From NCBI RefSeq assembly GCF_020529025.1, contig NZ_JACNMM010000002.1, positions 372,001 through 436,000 of the forward strand: a stretch of DNA of 64,000 bases, given 5' to 3'. Within the stretch, counting starts at the first letter, position 1. Every line of letters starts with the position of its first letter. Shown here piece by piece: positions 1 through 9,500 of the stretch. This DNA is from Oceaniglobus trochenteri (GTDB taxonomy: Bacteria; Pseudomonadota; Alphaproteobacteria; Rhodobacterales; Rhodobacteraceae). The notes below the pieces were generated by a model. It ran no database searches. It was given only the letters and a program-made list of their open reading frames with translations, and was not told where the DNA came from. A program made the translations under genes and the position numbers.

Positions 1-1
1 C

Positions 2-328
2 CGCGCCCATGACCGGGTGCATACCTACGAACTCTACGCCGCCGGGGCCGATGACATCGTGCGCGAACTCTTTGACAGCTCGCTGCGCGCGGGGCGCTAC
101 GTGCTCGAAAACATGGGGCTCAGCGATTACGAGGCGAAAGAGCTCGAGTACGAGTTCTTCAAGCTCGACCGCCATCATCTGCTGGAATTGGCCGAACTCT
201 GGCAGCCGGGCGTCCCGCTCGACCGCAACCCCGCCTATGTCGCCCGCGCCCGCGACCTGAACAAGGAACTGGAAACCGCGCTTGTCCGCCGCGCCGACGA
301 GGAAAAGCGCACCGGCACCGGGGATTGA
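2..328 (+). CDS. KefB/KefC-type cation:proton antiporter, C-terminal fragment
   Basis: This reading frame is open from the left edge, so only the last 108 codons are present and the start lies outside the window. The fragment opens with R-A-H-D-R-V-H-T-Y-E-L-Y-A-A-G-A, which resembles the end of the TrkA-N (RCK) nucleotide-binding domain of CPA2-family potassium efflux proteins. It continues with the charged helical tail (RELFDSSLRAGRYVLENMG) typical of KefB/KefC homologues. The family exchanges K+ for H+ across the inner membrane and is gated through the cytosolic TrkA-N domain. The transmembrane part cannot be seen. The gene converges on cobT, with a short repeat between the two stop codons. 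Confidence 0.75.
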   Translation, partial: RAHDRVHTYELYAAGADDIVRELFDSSLRAGRYVLENMGLSDYEAKELEYEFFKLDRHHLLELAELWQPGVPLDRNPAYVARARDLNKELETALVRRADEEKRTGTGD

Positions 329-340
329 CCGGCGCCGGCT

Positions 341-360
341 CTTTCTTGCTTAAAATACTC
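341..360 (+). repeat. Dispersed intergenic repeat, core copy 1
   Basis: The 20-base core CTTTCTTGCTTAAAATACTC lies between the converging stop codons of the antiporter and cobT. The same core (CTTTCTTGCxxxAAATACTC) recurs at five other intergenic sites in the window. This copy lacks the GCCGGAGGC extension. Confidence 0.7.
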
Positions 361-370
361 GAAATCCGCC

Positions 371-1390
371 CTATGCCCCGGCCACACCGGCCTCGGCAAA
401 GGTGGCCATGTCCGAATGGCAGGCGATCGCGCCCTTCAGAACACCGATGGCCAGCGCCGCGCCCGACCCTTCGCCCAGCCGCAGGCCCAGCGACAGCAGC
501 GGCGCCTTGTCCAGCCGCTCCAGCAGGCGGCCATGGGCACCCTCGGCCGAAAGATGCCCGGCGACGCAGTGATCCAGCGCCCCCTTGCGCGCCATCTCCA
601 GCGGGGCCACGGCGGCACAGCAGATGAACCCGTCCAGAATCACCGGAATGCGCAGCACGCGCGCCCGCAGCACCGCCCCCGCCATGGCCGCCATTTCGCG
701 CCCGCCAAGGGCGGCCAGCACCGCCAGCGGATCGCCCCGCAGCGCGGAATGACGCGCGAGGCCTGCATCGACGACGGCGATCTTGGCCGCCAGCGCCGCC
801 CCCGCCACGCCGGTGCCTGCCCCCGTCCAGGCCGCGCCGTCGCCACCGAACAGGCCGGCGGCCACGGCGGCCGCGGCGGTGGTGTTGCCGATGCCCATTT
901 CCCCCACCACCAGAAGGTCGGCGCCCGGATCGACGGCCTCCCATCCGGCGCGCAGGGCCGCGACGCAGGCGGCCTCGTCCATGGCCGGGCCTTCGGTGAA
1001 ATCGCCGGTGGGCCGGTCCAGGTCCAGCGCGTGGACATCCATGCGCGCGCCGAAACAGCGCGACAACTGGTTGATCGCCGCGCCCCCGGCCCTGAAGTTC
1101 GCCACCATCTGCACCGTCACCTCGGGCGGAAAGGCCGACACGCCCCGCGCCGCAACCCCGTGGTTGCCGGCAAAGACGATCACCTGTGGCGCCGCGATCA
1201 CCGGGCGCGCGGTGCCGCGCCAGCCGCCGTACCAGATGGCCAGGTCCTCCAGCCGGCCCAGAGCGCCCGGCGGCTTGGTCAACTGGCTGTTGCGCTCGGT
1301 CGCGCCGTCCCGGGCCTCGGCATCGGGTCCGGGCAGCCCTGACAGGATGGTCCGGATGTCGTCGAAGGTCGCGAATGCGGTGTCGGTCAT
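371..1390 (-). CDS. cobT: Nicotinate-nucleotide--dimethylbenzimidazole phosphoribosyltransferase
   Basis: CobT transfers phosphoribose from nicotinate mononucleotide to 5,6-dimethylbenzimidazole, giving alpha-ribazole phosphate, the lower ligand of cobalamin. The 339-residue length is normal for the family. Recognisable segments are [15 protein letters not shown] near residue 40, the glycine-rich [14 protein letters not shown] in the middle, and the C-terminal [11 protein letters not shown], whose Glu is in the position of the catalytic base of Salmonella CobT. It is divergent from cobS with only 80 bases between the starts, so both steps of nucleotide-loop assembly are probably controlled from the same short region. 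That gap is too short to hold a full cobalamin riboswitch. Confidence 0.95.
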   Translation of the reverse strand: MTDTAFATFDDIRTILSGLPGPDAEARDGATERNSQLTKPPGALGRLEDLAIWYGGWRGTARPVIAAPQVIVFAGNHGVAARGVSAFPPEVTVQMVANFRAGGAAINQLSRCFGARMDVHALDLDRPTGDFTEGPAMDEAACVAALRAGWEAVDPGADLLVVGEMGIGNTTAAAAVAAGLFGGDGAAWTGAGTGVAGAALAAKIAVVDAGLARHSALRGDPLAVLAALGGREMAAMAGAVLRARVLRIPVILDGFICCAAVAPLEMARKGALDHCVAGHLSAEGAHGRLLERLDKAPLLSLGLRLGEGSGAALAIGVLKGAIACHSDMATFAEAGVAGA

Positions 1391-1470
1391 GTGGTCTGCC
1401 CCGTTGATCTGTGTCGTGGCCCTGTTTACCCCTTGGGCCGACAGGCGAAAGCCGCAAATGAGGTGATCCG

Positions 1471-2238
1471 ATGACCCGCACCGACAAACCGCACCTGCGC
1501 GATCTCGCCGCGGCGCTCGGCCTGCTCAGCCGCCTGCCCCTGCGCATCGACACCGCCCATGCCACCGCCCGGGGGGCGCGGGCCGCCTGGGCCTGGCCGG
1601 TGGCGGGCGCGGTCATCGGCGCGCTGGCCGGGCTGGTGGGCGCGACGGCACTCGGGCTGGGGCTGCCGGTGGGGGTTGCCGCGGGGCTGGCGCTGGCGCT
1701 GGGGCCGGTGGTGACGGGCTGCATGCACGAGGACGGGCTGGCCGATGCCGCCGACGGCCTCTGGGGCGGGTGGGAGCGTGAACGCCGCCTCGCCATCATG
1801 AAGGACAGCAGCATCGGCACCTATGGCGTCGTGGCCCTGGTCCTGTCCCTTGGCCTGCGCTGGTCGGCGCTGACGGCGCTTTTCGCGGCCGGGCATACGG
1901 TGCTGGTGCTGGTGGGCGTCGCCGCCCTGTCGCGCCTGCCCATGGTGCTGATCGCGGCGGTGCTGCCCAATGCGCGGGCGGCGGGCCTTTCGGCCAGCGT
2001 CGGGCGGCCGGGCCAAGCGACCGCCCTGTTCGCAATCCTCGCCACCCTCGCCATCGCGCTGCCTGCCCTGGGCCTTGCCGCCCTGCCCGCCTTCGCGACC
2101 GTCGGCGCAACCGCCCTCGCCGCCGGGGCCATCGCCAGGGCCAAGATCGGCGGGCAGACCGGCGACATCCTGGGCGCCACCCAGCAGCTTTGCGAAATCG
2201 CGGCCCTTGCAACCCTCGCGGCCGTGCTCACCCCCTGA
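1471..2238 (+). CDS. cobS: Adenosylcobinamide-GDP ribazoletransferase (cobalamin synthase)
   Basis: CobS joins adenosylcobinamide-GDP and alpha-ribazole (phosphate) in the inner membrane, the last step of cobalamin assembly. The 255-residue protein has the family signature [17 protein letters not shown] near residues 90-106, with the acidic metal-binding residues, and several hydrophobic segments consistent with a polytopic membrane enzyme. A GAGGTGATCC ribosome binding site precedes the ATG. It is divergent from cobT, which makes its co-substrate. The usual cobU/cobP partner is not in the window. Confidence 0.95.
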   Translation: MTRTDKPHLRDLAAALGLLSRLPLRIDTAHATARGARAAWAWPVAGAVIGALAGLVGATALGLGLPVGVAAGLALALGPVVTGCMHEDGLADAADGLWGGWERERRLAIMKDSSIGTYGVVALVLSLGLRWSALTALFAAGHTVLVLVGVAALSRLPMVLIAAVLPNARAAGLSASVGRPGQATALFAILATLAIALPALGLAALPAFATVGATALAAGAIARAKIGGQTGDILGATQQLCEIAALATLAAVLTP

Positions 2239-2244
2239 CCCCAT

Positions 2245-2265
2245 CTTTGGTCTGAAAATATCCTC
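2245..2265 (+). repeat. Degenerate relative of the dispersed intergenic repeat
   Basis: CTTTGGTCTGAAAATATCCTC sits just after the cobS stop, between two converging genes. It resembles the CTTTCTTGCTGAAAATACTC core seen elsewhere but has several differences. A G-run followed by a C-run (GGGGGGGG then CCCCCC) comes next and could form a weak hairpin. I treat it as a possible decayed copy only. Confidence 0.35.
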
Positions 2266-2323
2266 GGGGGGGGCGGAAGGCCCCCCTCGGCTGTCAGGGA
2301 CAGGCGGCGCCCCTCGCGGCGGC

Positions 2324-4270
2324 TCAGTGATCCTTGCGCTTTGAAAGATAGTCGTCGGTGGTGCGCACCTTGGGGCGCGGTGCGCCCGCAAATGGGTTGT
2401 CCTGGCTGTGATACTGGGCCTGGATGCGACAGTTGTCGCACATCTGGATCATCCGCGCCGCCGCCGGGTTGGCGAACATGCCATGCTTGCCCGCCAGCTT
2501 CTCGGTGATCTTCTCGACCGTCGATTTCACGCCAAACAGGGTGCCGCATTCCACGCAGGCGAAGGGTTCTTCCTCGTGCAGCACCACCTGAGCCAGGGCA
2601 TCGTCGCCCAGGTTCAGGCGCGGTTGCAGGGTGATCGCATCCTCGGGGCAGATATTGGCGCAAAGCCCGCATTGCAGGCAGGCGTCTTCCTGGAACCGCA
2701 GTTGCGGCAGGTCGGGGTTGTCGCCCAATGCCCCCGAGGGACAGAGCGAGACGCAGGACAGGCACAGGGTGCAGGCATCGGTATCCACCAGCACGGCCCC
2801 ATAGGGGGCGCCCCGGGGCAGATCCAGCACGGCATTGCCGTTCAGCGCCTTGCCCCCAAGGCGCGCCACCTGGCGGCGGCTGCCCATGGGCAGGGCCGGC
2901 GCGGCGACCGGCGCCGGCCCTTCGGCGGTGAATAGGTGATCGGACAGCGCCTCGGGGTCGGTCATGTCGATCAGGGCCACCCGCCCCGGCGCAATCGCAG
3001 CACTCAGCGCCAGTTCGCGGGCGGGCGCCTCGCGTTCGGTCTTCGGCGTCAGCAGGATGTCGACACCGGCAAAGCCCGCCGCAAGGGCCGCAAGGGTTTC
3101 GGCATGGCCGAACCCCTCCAGCGTATCGACGGCCAGCGGGATCACATCGTGCGGAAGGCCCCGGCCATGCCGGGCCGCCAGGGCAATCATCTCGCCCCCG
3201 TGGTCGGGGTCATGGACCAGAAGACGCGGCGCTGTGCCGCCCGCCTTGCGGAAGGTCTCGGCCAGGGTGGCGATACGGCGCATCAGCGCATCGACCGGCG
3301 GCGCGTCATAGCTGATCGCCCCCGAGGGGCAAAGCGCACTGCAGGCTCCGCATCCGGCACAGACCATCGGATCGACCATGACGTGATCGCCGTCGGGCAG
3401 GATCGCCCCGGTCGGGCAGATATCAAGGCAATTGGTACAGGCCACCTGGCCAGCCCGCGAATGGGCGCAGAGAGATGGTTCCACCCGCACGTAAAGCGGC
3501 TTTTCGAAGGTGCCCACCATCTGAGACGCCGCCAGAACCGCTGCGGCCACGCCCGCCGGGTGGCCCGGGTCGGCCCGCAGGTATCCGTCACGCTTGGCAG
3601 GTGCCGGAAACAGCGGCGTTCCGCCCGTCAGGTCCAGGATGATGTCGCAGTCCGATCTTGCGCCGTCGCGCGGCGGGGTCAGGCCCGCCGCACCGCGCCC
3701 CCCGGGCACCACCTGTTGCAGTGCGTCGATCCGCACCTCGAACTGCCCCAGCGTTCCGCCTGCCCGCACCAGCCGCCCGGCCACCACGTCAAAGCCCGCT
3801 TCGTGTTCGACCGCTTCGGCATCCTCCAGCAGGATGGTCACCGCCAGGATATCCTGCAGGTCACGGGCGGCCTTGAGGGCGACCGCGGCTTCGCCGACGA
3901 TCAGGCAGGTTCCCTCGGACACCACGTCGACATTGCGCGCGGCGGGTTGCGGCAGATGCCCCTCGGCCAGCAGCGCCGCCATTTTCGGCGTCGCATCATT
4001 GCCATCGCCCCAACCGGCGCGGTCGCGGATGTCGATGCACAGGGGCGGTTCCACGCCCAGTTCGTCAGCCAGTTCACCGAACCGCGCCGCCTCCTGCCCG
4101 CAGGCGATGGTGACGGGGCCGTCCTGCATCGCCTCGGCGGCCAGCGCGATCTGATCGGTGCAAAGCGCGCTGTGCAGCCGCGAACAGGCCCGCCCGGTGG
4201 CGCGGGCAAGGTCTTCGCCCTTCACGGTCTGGGTGCCAAGGCAGTCGCAGATCAGGATCTTGCCGGTCAT
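2324..4270 (-). CDS. 4Fe-4S polyferredoxin-type protein of the formate dehydrogenase cluster
   Basis: This 648-residue protein has two paired ferredoxin modules. The motifs are CTNCLDICP and CAGCGACSALCP near the middle, CTLCLSCVSLCP and CLQCGLCANICP in the C-terminal third, then further cysteine pairs (CVECG and CDNCR) close to the end. It likely binds at least four 4Fe-4S clusters and moves electrons in the cytoplasm or assists formate dehydrogenase maturation; no signal peptide is present. I chose the start at 4270 because AAGGGGGG lies about six bases upstream and the protein then begins MTGKILICDC. An upstream in-frame extension to 4351 looks non-coding. It is divergent from the DUF3305-DUF3306-torD-fdhAB genes, a usual neighbourhood for this family. 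The precise role is unproven. Confidence 0.85.
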   Translation of the reverse strand: MTGKILICDCLGTQTVKGEDLARATGRACSRLHSALCTDQIALAAEAMQDGPVTIACGQEAARFGELADELGVEPPLCIDIRDRAGWGDGNDATPKMAALLAEGHLPQPAARNVDVVSEGTCLIVGEAAVALKAARDLQDILAVTILLEDAEAVEHEAGFDVVAGRLVRAGGTLGQFEVRIDALQQVVPGGRGAAGLTPPRDGARSDCDIILDLTGGTPLFPAPAKRDGYLRADPGHPAGVAAAVLAASQMVGTFEKPLYVRVEPSLCAHSRAGQVACTNCLDICPTGAILPDGDHVMVDPMVCAGCGACSALCPSGAISYDAPPVDALMRRIATLAETFRKAGGTAPRLLVHDPDHGGEMIALAARHGRGLPHDVIPLAVDTLEGFGHAETLAALAAGFAGVDILLTPKTEREAPARELALSAAIAPGRVALIDMTDPEALSDHLFTAEGPAPVAAPALPMGSRRQVARLGGKALNGNAVLDLPRGAPYGAVLVDTDACTLCLSCVSLCPSGALGDNPDLPQLRFQEDACLQCGLCANICPEDAITLQPRLNLGDDALAQVVLHEEEPFACVECGTLFGVKSTVEKITEKLAGKHGMFANPAAARMIQMCDNCRIQAQYHSQDNPFAGAPRPKVRTTDDYLSKRKDH

Positions 4271-4344
4271 CGAAATCCCCCCTTCAGATGATGCGCATTT
4301 GGTCAGGAAACCCGGGCCGGGTAAACCGCAATCGCCGGAAGCCA

Positions 4345-4361
4345 CCCCCAACCGGTGGGGG
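4345..4361. promoter_or_regulatory. Inverted repeat in the divergent fdh promoter region
   Basis: CCCCCA and TGGGGG form a 6-bp inverted repeat around ACCGG, in the 190-base gap between the polyferredoxin gene and the fdh accessory genes. It could be an operator or a small hairpin in the minus-strand leader. No regulator gene is adjacent. Confidence 0.3.
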
Positions 4362-4460
4362 CTGTCAAATCAATTGCAGCCGAAGTTTGCGAAAATTCCA
4401 CTTTGTCCGTGCCCATTTATGTTGCAGGATCAGGCTGTAGCCAAAACAGGATGAGGGCAA

Positions 4461-5018
4461 TTGGCCTTTCTGTTCAGCAAAGCCCGCACCGTGCCGATCG
4501 GCGTGGTACTGAAACGTTCACCGGGGGCCACCCGCTGGGCCAAGTGGGCATGGCGTGCGACAGACATCCTGCCCGGGGCTGGCCCGGCCCGGTGGAAAGT
4601 GATTGCCGAGGCGGGGGATACCACGCTCTATCACGCGGCCACCCTGCCCCTGACGCTCTACCCCTCGGATACCGAGGCCTATGTCCACGAGCTCGCCGCG
4701 CGGGTGCCTTCCGTCTATATCGTGCTGCGCACGGGATCGGCGGAATGGCCGCTTGAGCCGCAGATCGTCACCGCCTCGCCCTACGAGGGGCAGGATTACT
4801 GCGACTCCGGTGAAGACGTGGTGGAGCGGGTGGCGATGCCCGCCGCCATGCGCGCCTGGATCCAGGGCTTTGTCGACGAACACCACGAGGAAGAGGTGTT
4901 CGTGAAACGCCGCCGCAAGAATGCCCGTGTCGACATGGTGCAGGACGGCATCGGGGATTCGCGGATCTCGCAGGCCTCGGACGTCTATCGTGCGCCGGGC
5001 GCGAAGGCGGTGCCGTGA
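4461..5018 (+). CDS. DUF3305 domain protein, formate dehydrogenase accessory
   Basis: This 185-residue protein matches the DUF3305 family by its opening (RTVPIGVVLKRSPGATRWAKW) and by its place directly before a DUF3306 gene and a TorD-type chaperone. These small proteins accompany TAT-exported formate dehydrogenases in proteobacteria; their biochemical role is not established. The reading frame has no ATG at its beginning. I take the TTG because GGATGAGGG lies just upstream and an in-frame stop immediately precedes. A GTG ten codons later, at 4491, is the alternative. Its TGA overlaps the ATG of the next gene by one base, so translation is probably coupled. Confidence 0.8.
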   Translation: MAFLFSKARTVPIGVVLKRSPGATRWAKWAWRATDILPGAGPARWKVIAEAGDTTLYHAATLPLTLYPSDTEAYVHELAARVPSVYIVLRTGSAEWPLEPQIVTASPYEGQDYCDSGEDVVERVAMPAAMRAWIQGFVDEHHEEEVFVKRRRKNARVDMVQDGIGDSRISQASDVYRAPGAKAVP

Positions 5019-5617
5019 TGGGGCGGGCCGATTCCTTCTGGGACAGGCGCCGCGCCGCCGTGCAGGCCGAGGCACGGGCCGAGGAAAGCGCCCGCGCCCG
5101 CCGCGAGGCAGACGAACAGCAGGCCGCTTTGGCCGACCGCCCCGACGATGAAATCCTTGCCGAACTGAACCTGCCCGACCCCGACAGCCTGTCGATGGGC
5201 GACGATTTCAAGGCCTTCATGGCACGCGAGGTGCCCGCCCGCCTGCGCAACCGCGCCCTGCGGCGGCTGTGGCGCAGCAACCCGGTGCTGGCCTGTGTCG
5301 ACGGGCTGAACGATTACGACGACGATTACCTGACCGGTTCGACGGGGAATGGCGCGATCGCCACCACCTACCAGGTGGGCAAGGGCATGTTGTCGCATAT
5401 CGACGAACTTGCCCGCCGGGCCGAGGCGCTGGCCCAAACGCCCGCCCCCCTTGCCCAAAGCGAGGAACCGGCACCGCCCGCGGCCCCAACCGAAGCGCCA
5501 GCCGCGCCACCGGCCGAAGCCGTGGCAGACGCCGCGCCCGAGGATGACGCAGCGGCGGAAACTTCTGCACCGCCGCGGCGGATGCGGTTCCACTTCGAAG
5601 ACAGGGGGCAGGCATGA
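5018..5617 (+). CDS. DUF3306 domain protein, formate dehydrogenase accessory
   Basis: The protein starts FWDRRRAAVQAEARAEE, continues with the DUF3306-like core (PDDEILAELNLPDPDSLSMGDDFKAFMAREVPARLRNRALRRLWRSNPVLA), and ends in a low-complexity Ala/Pro/Glu-rich tail of about 60 residues. A soluble cytosolic helper of formate dehydrogenase biogenesis is the usual interpretation; the function is unknown. The start is the ATG that shares a base with the preceding stop; a GTG one codon earlier is possible. The stop overlaps the next gene's start as ATGA, so the three accessory genes form one coupled block. Confidence 0.8.
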   Translation: MGRADSFWDRRRAAVQAEARAEESARARREADEQQAALADRPDDEILAELNLPDPDSLSMGDDFKAFMAREVPARLRNRALRRLWRSNPVLACVDGLNDYDDDYLTGSTGNGAIATTYQVGKGMLSHIDELARRAEALAQTPAPLAQSEEPAPPAAPTEAPAAPPAEAVADAAPEDDAAAETSAPPRRMRFHFEDRGQA

Positions 5618-6216
5618 GCGCGGCCGAACAGATCCAGATCGCCAGCGAAGACCGGCTGCGCGCCGATCTCTACAATTTCCTCGGGCTGCTTCTTTCGGCC
5701 CCGCCCGACCAGATGCTGCTGGACCAATGCGCCGGCCTGTCGGGCGACGAAAGCGATCTTGGCCGCGCCATCGCCGGGCTGGCCAGTGTCGCCCGGGTCA
5801 GCAAGCCGCGCGGCGTGCAAAGCGAATTCAACGCGCTGTTCATCGGTCTCGGCCGGGGCGAACTGCTTCCCTATGCCAGCTATTACCTGACCGGTTTCCT
5901 GAACGAAAAACCGCTGGCCCGCCTGCGCAGCGACATGGGCCAGATGGGAATGACCCGCGCCGCCAATGTCTTTGAACCCGAAGACAACATCGCCTCGCTG
6001 ATGGAAATGATGGGCGGCATGATCGTGGGGCGGTTTGGCGCCCCCGCCACGCTGGCCAGCCAGAAAACCTTTTTCGGCGCCCATATCGCACCATGGGCGC
6101 CGCACTTCTTCACCGATCTGCGTGGTGCGAAAAACTCGGTCCTCTATGCCGCCGTGGGCGACGTGGGCCGTGCGTTCCTCGAGATCGAGCGCGAGGCATT
6201 CCGCCTGACCGCCTGA
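5614..6216 (+). CDS. TorD/DmsD-family molybdoenzyme chaperone
   Basis: The 200-residue all-helical protein has the TorD-family layout: an N-terminal YNFLGLLLSAPP segment, the EFNALFIGLGRGELLPYASYYLTGFL motif region in the first half, and the conserved EPEDNIASLMEMMG segment afterwards. Members bind the twin-arginine leader of molybdoenzymes in the cytoplasm and hold export until cofactor insertion is complete. Here the likely client is the FdhA encoded 330 bases downstream, which carries a twin-arginine leader. It is translationally coupled (ATGA) to the DUF3306 gene. Confidence 0.9.
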   Translation: MSAAEQIQIASEDRLRADLYNFLGLLLSAPPDQMLLDQCAGLSGDESDLGRAIAGLASVARVSKPRGVQSEFNALFIGLGRGELLPYASYYLTGFLNEKPLARLRSDMGQMGMTRAANVFEPEDNIASLMEMMGGMIVGRFGAPATLASQKTFFGAHIAPWAPHFFTDLRGAKNSVLYAAVGDVGRAFLEIEREAFRLTA

Positions 6217-6288
6217 TTCCGGCCTTTCCCCGTGACCGGGGCCAACCACCGGCGGGGATGCCCGCCACCAACGAAAGGGAGACATCCC

Positions 6289-6480
6289 GTGACCGAAGAA
6301 ACCGCCAAGACCCCAAGCCGCCGCGCATTCCTGAAACTGGCCGGCACCGCCGCCCCCGCTGCCGTGGCCGCCACTGCGCTGGCCTCCGACACAGCCGAAG
6401 CGGCCGAGGTGAACCCCGCCTCGAGCACAATGCAGGACACGGCCCACACCCGGGCCTACCTGGCCAGCACCCGTTTCTGA
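6289..6480 (+). CDS. Small formate-dehydrogenase-region TAT-signal protein
   Basis: This 63-residue protein begins at a GTG preceded by AAGGGAG. Almost half is a twin-arginine leader (S-R-R-A-F-L-K-L-A-G followed by an Ala-rich hydrophobic stretch and AEA). A short mature part of about 30 residues follows (EVNPASSTMQDTAHTRAYLASTRF). It corresponds to the small TAT-target proteins regularly found just upstream of fdhA in such clusters. The role is unknown; it may be a structural peptide of the complex or occupy the chaperone. An ATG further upstream at 6232 is in frame but lacks a ribosome binding site and would put a Pro/Arg-rich stretch before the leader. Confidence 0.8.
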   Translation: MTEETAKTPSRRAFLKLAGTAAPAAVAATALASDTAEAAEVNPASSTMQDTAHTRAYLASTRF

Positions 6481-6544
6481 CATCAAGAACTGACCCTGCA
6501 AGGCGGCGCACAAGACGCCACCGCGCAGCAAAGGGAGGAAAGAC

Positions 6545-9500
6545 ATGCTGAGGAAAAAGACAAACGGAACCGCACGGCGCACGGCGCGCACCGGCATCGT
6601 TTCCGAGGTGGCCAACGCATCGGTGGACCGGCGGGCCTTCCTGCGCGGATCGGGCCTTGCCATCGGCGGGCTGGCGGCAATTTCGGCCACCGGCGGATCG
6701 GTGACCCGCGCCAGCGCCCAGCAGGCGATGACCGGCAAGGTGGAAACCATCAAATCGGTCTGCACCCACTGTTCGGTCGGCTGCACCGTGATCGCCGAAG
6801 TAGCCAACGGCGTCTGGACGGGCCAGGAGCCCGGCTGGGACAGCCCCTTCAACCTGGGCGCCCACTGCGCCAAGGGGGCCTCGGTACGCGAACACGCCCA
6901 TGGCGAACGGCGGCTCAAGTACCCCATGAAGAAGCAGGGTGGCGAATGGGTCCGCATTTCGTGGGACCAGGCCATCAACGAGATCGGCGACCAGATGATG
7001 TCGATCCGCGATGAATCGGGCCCGGATTCGGTGTACTGGCTTGGCTCGGCCAAGCATTCCAATGAACAATCCTACCTGTTCCGCAAGTTCGCCGCCTACT
7101 GGGGCACGAACAACGTCGATCACCAGGCGCGGATCTGCCATTCGACGACGGTGGCCGGGGTGGCCAACACATGGGGCTACGGCGCCATGACCAACAGCTA
7201 CAATGACATCCACAATTCCAAGGCGATGTTCCTCATCGGCTCGAACCCGGCCGAAGCGCATCCCGTGTCGCTGCTGCACCTGCTGAAGGCGAAAGAGCAG
7301 AACAACGCGCCGCTGATCGTCTGCGATCCGCGCTTCACCCGCACCGCGGCCCATGCCGACGAATATGTCCGCTTCCGCCCCGGCACCGACGTGGCGTTGA
7401 TCTGGGGCATCCTGTGGCACATCTTCGACAACGGCTGGGAAGACAAGGAATTCATCCGCACCCGTGTCTGGGGCATGGACGAGATCCGCGACGAGGTGGC
7501 CAAGTGGACCCCAGAAGAGGTGGAGCGCGTGACCGGAACGCCCGGAACGCAACTGGCCCGCGTCGCGCGCACCCTGGCCAACAACCGCCCCGGCACCCTG
7601 ATCTGGTGCATGGGCGGCACCCAGCACTCCAACGGCAACAACAACACCCGCGCCTATTGCATCCTGCAACTGGCCCTGGGCAACATCGGCACCTCGGGCG
7701 GCGGCGCGAACATCTTCCGCGGCCATGACAACGTGCAGGGCGCGACCGACCTTGGCGTTCTGGCCGACACCCTGCCCGGCTATTACGGGCTGTCCGACGG
7801 GTCCTGGGCCCACTGGGCGCGCGTCTGGGACGAAGATCTCGACTGGCTGAAGGGCCGGTTCAGCGTCATGGAGGGGGCCGGCAAGGACGGCGAAGACCGT
7901 CTGATGATCAACGAGACCGGCATCCCGGTGTCGCGCTGGATCGACGGTGTGCTGGAAGCGAAAGAGAATATCGACCAGCCCGACAATACCCGCGCCATGG
8001 TGTTCTGGGGCCATGCGCCCAACTCGCAGACCCGCCTGAAAGAGATGAAGACGGCGATGGAGAAGCTGGACCTTCTGGTGGTGGTCGATCCCTACCCGAC
8101 GGTCTCGGCCGTATTGCAGGATCGCGACGACGGGGTTTACCTGCTGCCCGCCAGCACGCAGTTCGAAACCCGCGGTTCGGTCACGGCCTCGAACCGGTCG
8201 CTGCAATGGCGCGACAAGGTGGTGGAACCCCTGTTCGAAAGCCTGCCCGACCACACCATCATGTCGAAATTCGCCCAGAAGTTCGGCTTCCACGACCGCA
8301 TGTTCCGCAATATCGCCATGGACGGAGACGAACCCAACGTCGAGGACATCACCCGCGAATTCAACCGCGGCATGTGGACCGTCGGCTATACCGGCCAGTC
8401 GCCCGAGCGGATGAAGCTGCACATGGAGAACCAGCACACTTTCGACCGCACGACGCTGCGCGCGGTGGGTGGCCCGGCCGATGGCGATTACTACGGCATG
8501 CCCTGGCCCTGCTGGGGCACCCCCGAGATGAAGCATCCCGGTTCGCCCAACCTTTATGACCTGTCGCGCCAGGTGAAGGACGGCGGCATGGGATTCCGCG
8601 CCCGTTTCGGGGTGGAACGCAACGGTGACAACCTGCTGGCCGAAGGGGTCTATCCCGTCGGCTCCGAGATCCAGGACGGTTATCCCGAGTTCACCGTGCA
8701 GATGCTGCGCGACCTGGGCTGGGACAGCGACCTGACCGACGATGAAGTGGATGCCATCAACCGCGTCGCGGGCTTCCCCGATGGCGCACCGCTGACCAAC
8801 GAGGCGGCCGATGACGGCGGAGACGGCTCGAGCGAGGAAGTCGGCGAAACCTCGCAGCAGGGCGACATCAAGTCGGACTATGCCGAAAAGACCGGCGGCG
8901 TGAACTGGAAGACCGACCTGTCGGGCGGCATCCAGCGCGTCGCGATCAAGCATGGCTGCGCCCCCTACGGCAACGCCAAGGCCCGCGCCGTGGTCTGGAC
9001 CTTCCCCGACCCGGTCCCGCTGCACCGCGAACCGCTTTACACCAACCGGCGCGACCTGGTGGAGGATTACCCGACCTACGAGGACAAGAAGTTCTGGCGT
9101 CTGCCCACCATGTACGCCTCGATCCAGGAAAAGGACTTTTCCGAGGATTATCCGATCGTCCTCACCTCGGGGCGGCTGGTCGAATATGAAGGCGGCGGTG
9201 ACGAAACCCGCTCCAACCCCTGGCTGGCGGAGTTGCAGCAAGACATGTTCGTCGAGGTCAACCTCCGCGACGCCAACAACCTCGGGGTGCGTGACGGCGC
9301 CATGGTCTGGGTTGAGGGGCCCGAGGGCGCCAAGGTGCGGGTCAAGGCCCTGGTCACCGAACGGGTGGCCAGCGGTGTTGCCTTCATGCCCTTCCACTTC
9401 GGCGGTCACCTTGAAGGGGTCGATCTGCGCGACAAATACCCCGACGGCGCCGATCCCTATGTCCTGGGCGAAAGCAGCAACACCGCACAGACCTATGGCT

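Noticed and set aside
1391-1470. Cobalamin riboswitch between cobT and cobS
   Set aside because: The 80-base divergent gap is too short and contains no B12-box-like sequence.
159-1820. Long open frame on the minus strand covering cobT and the 5' half of cobS
   Set aside because: It runs out of frame through cobT and antisense to cobS, with Arg/Gly/Pro-rich composition and no domain. Long false frames are expected at this GC content.
7136-7138. Selenocysteine at the formate dehydrogenase active site
   Set aside because: The codon is TGC, not TGA, and no SECIS-like hairpin need be invoked. This is the cysteine form.
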